Shown: positions 63,471 to 64,000 of the stretch, piece by piece
Layout of the letters: every line of letters begins with the position of its first letter
Numbering within the stretch: the first letter of the stretch is position 1
Source of the DNA: Pedobacter sp. Leaf250
GTDB lineage: Bacteria; Bacteroidota; Bacteroidia; Sphingobacteriales; Sphingobacteriaceae
DNA length: 64,000 bases
Reading direction: 5' to 3'
NCBI RefSeq assembly: GCF_920984735.1
Contig: NZ_CAKLBU010000001.1
Coordinates: 186,001 to 250,000, forward strand
The notes under the pieces: generated by a model
Databases searched by the model: none
What the model was told of the DNA's origin: nothing
What the model saw: only the letters and a program-made list of their open reading frames with translations
Made by a program: the position numbers and the translations under genes

Positions 63471-64000
63471 ATGAATTTTAAACAAATTTTATTTCCGATT
63501 TCAATTGCGCTCTCGCTAACAGCATTTGGTCAGAAACCTGTTGCCAAACCAGATAGTACCGCGAAAAAAGCACCAATGGATTACAATAAAGTAATTCCAG
63601 CAACTGCTATTGGGCAAGATGGACTTTTCAATGTTCGGCAAGTTGATCAAAAATGGTTTTTCGAAGTTCCGGATAGTTTACTGGGGCGTTATTTGTTAGC
63701 CGTAACCCGGTACATTAGTACGCCGCAAGGCTTTGGGAGTTTTGGTGGCGAAAAGGTAAATGAGCAAACGCTTTACTTTCAGAAGGGAAATAATAACAAC
63801 CTTTTTTTAAAAGGGGTTATCTATCGCCAGGAAACCAAAAATACAGATGGGCCGATTTATCAAGCAGTAATGCAATCGCAAGAGAGTCCGATTGTAGCGA
63901 GTTTTGATATTAAAGCCAAAAATCCGATAACGGGCAATTATGTAATTGATGTTACCGATTTCTTTAAAAAAGATATCCCGGTGGTATCTATTTCTGCAGA
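63471..64000 (+). CDS. Zinc-dependent metalloprotease, DUF5117/DUF5118 type (cut by right edge)
   Basis: The first 176 codons are visible. A signal peptide (MNFKQILFPISIALSLTAFG) is followed by the DUF5118-like region (NVRQVDQKWFFEVPDSLLGR, YLLAVTRYISTPQGFG) and the start of a DUF5117-like region (FQKGNNNNLFLKGVIYRQE). The HExxH zinc site should lie beyond the edge. This protease type is often encoded directly after SusC/SusD in Bacteroidota, and its position suggests that the locus handles peptides rather than glycans. Family call by pattern recognition. Confidence 0.82.
   Translation, partial: MNFKQILFPISIALSLTAFGQKPVAKPDSTAKKAPMDYNKVIPATAIGQDGLFNVRQVDQKWFFEVPDSLLGRYLLAVTRYISTPQGFGSFGGEKVNEQTLYFQKGNNNNLFLKGVIYRQETKNTDGPIYQAVMQSQESPIVASFDIKAKNPITGNYVIDVTDFFKKDIPVVSISA

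Overview
The window is AT-rich chromosomal DNA from a Bacteroidota bacterium, most likely a Sphingobacteriaceae member close to Pedobacter. Several things point there: an ECF sigma / FecR / SusC / SusD cassette, an Oar-like TonB-dependent receptor, a type B T9SS sorting domain, type III glutamine synthetase, the long single-chain PurL, and promoters of the Bacteroidota TTTG-N19-TAnnTTTG type. The genus is an inference from protein style, not from a marker gene.

Layout. 0-3.2 kb: minus-strand operon of a circularly permuted ATP-grasp protein, an alpha-E protein and a transglutaminase (cut by the left edge). 3.2-3.7 kb: a gene-free stretch with a strong plus-strand promoter, two hairpins (candidate small RNA) and two REP-like repeats. 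3.7-8.5 kb: ferritin, an unknown protein, GNAT, MBL hydrolase, SMR transporter and lpdA, all minus strand. 9.2-12.6 kb: Oar-like receptor. 12.9-21.5 kb: purM, glnN, a TonB protein and purL; an interspersed repeat lies in frame in the 5' end of purL. 21.7-25.6 kb: VOC protein, small beta-barrel, trmN6, phosphodiesterase, fbp and rnhA. 25.8-28.9 kb: tRNA-His followed by a decayed island with a truncated, twice-frameshifted serine recombinase, an alginate-lyase pseudogene (frameshift plus nonsense codon) and an unassigned coding fragment. 28.9-32.4 kb: large T9SS-type surface protein with six C-terminal repeats but no normal start codon.

32.6-47.4 kb is a mixed metabolic, stress and regulatory region: YceI; SDR/AraC/HxlR with a divergent SnoaL-like protein; a LolA-like protein; an alpha/beta hydrolase; a YciE-type protein with a large catalase and a convergent ankyrin protein; fasciclin; aldo/keto reductase; flavodoxin with cupin; and a GH43-like/SMP-30-like pair. 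47.5-55.2 kb looks like one regulatory unit: a TPR sensor kinase and a NarL-type response regulator, followed by a lipoprotein, a TPR protein and a beta-propeller protein. The promoters of the kinase operon and of the lipoprotein operon have the same architecture: a 16-bp inverted repeat abutting the -33 TTG, exactly 19 bp, then TAnnTTTG. I read this as an autoregulated two-component circuit with an adjacent target operon, and it is the most interesting new signal here. 55.3-64 kb: a membrane-anchored endonuclease/exonuclease/phosphatase protein, then the sigma/FecR/SusC(STN)/SusD/metalloprotease locus, which runs off the right edge.

All calls come from reading the sequence. No database search, alignment or folding program was run.
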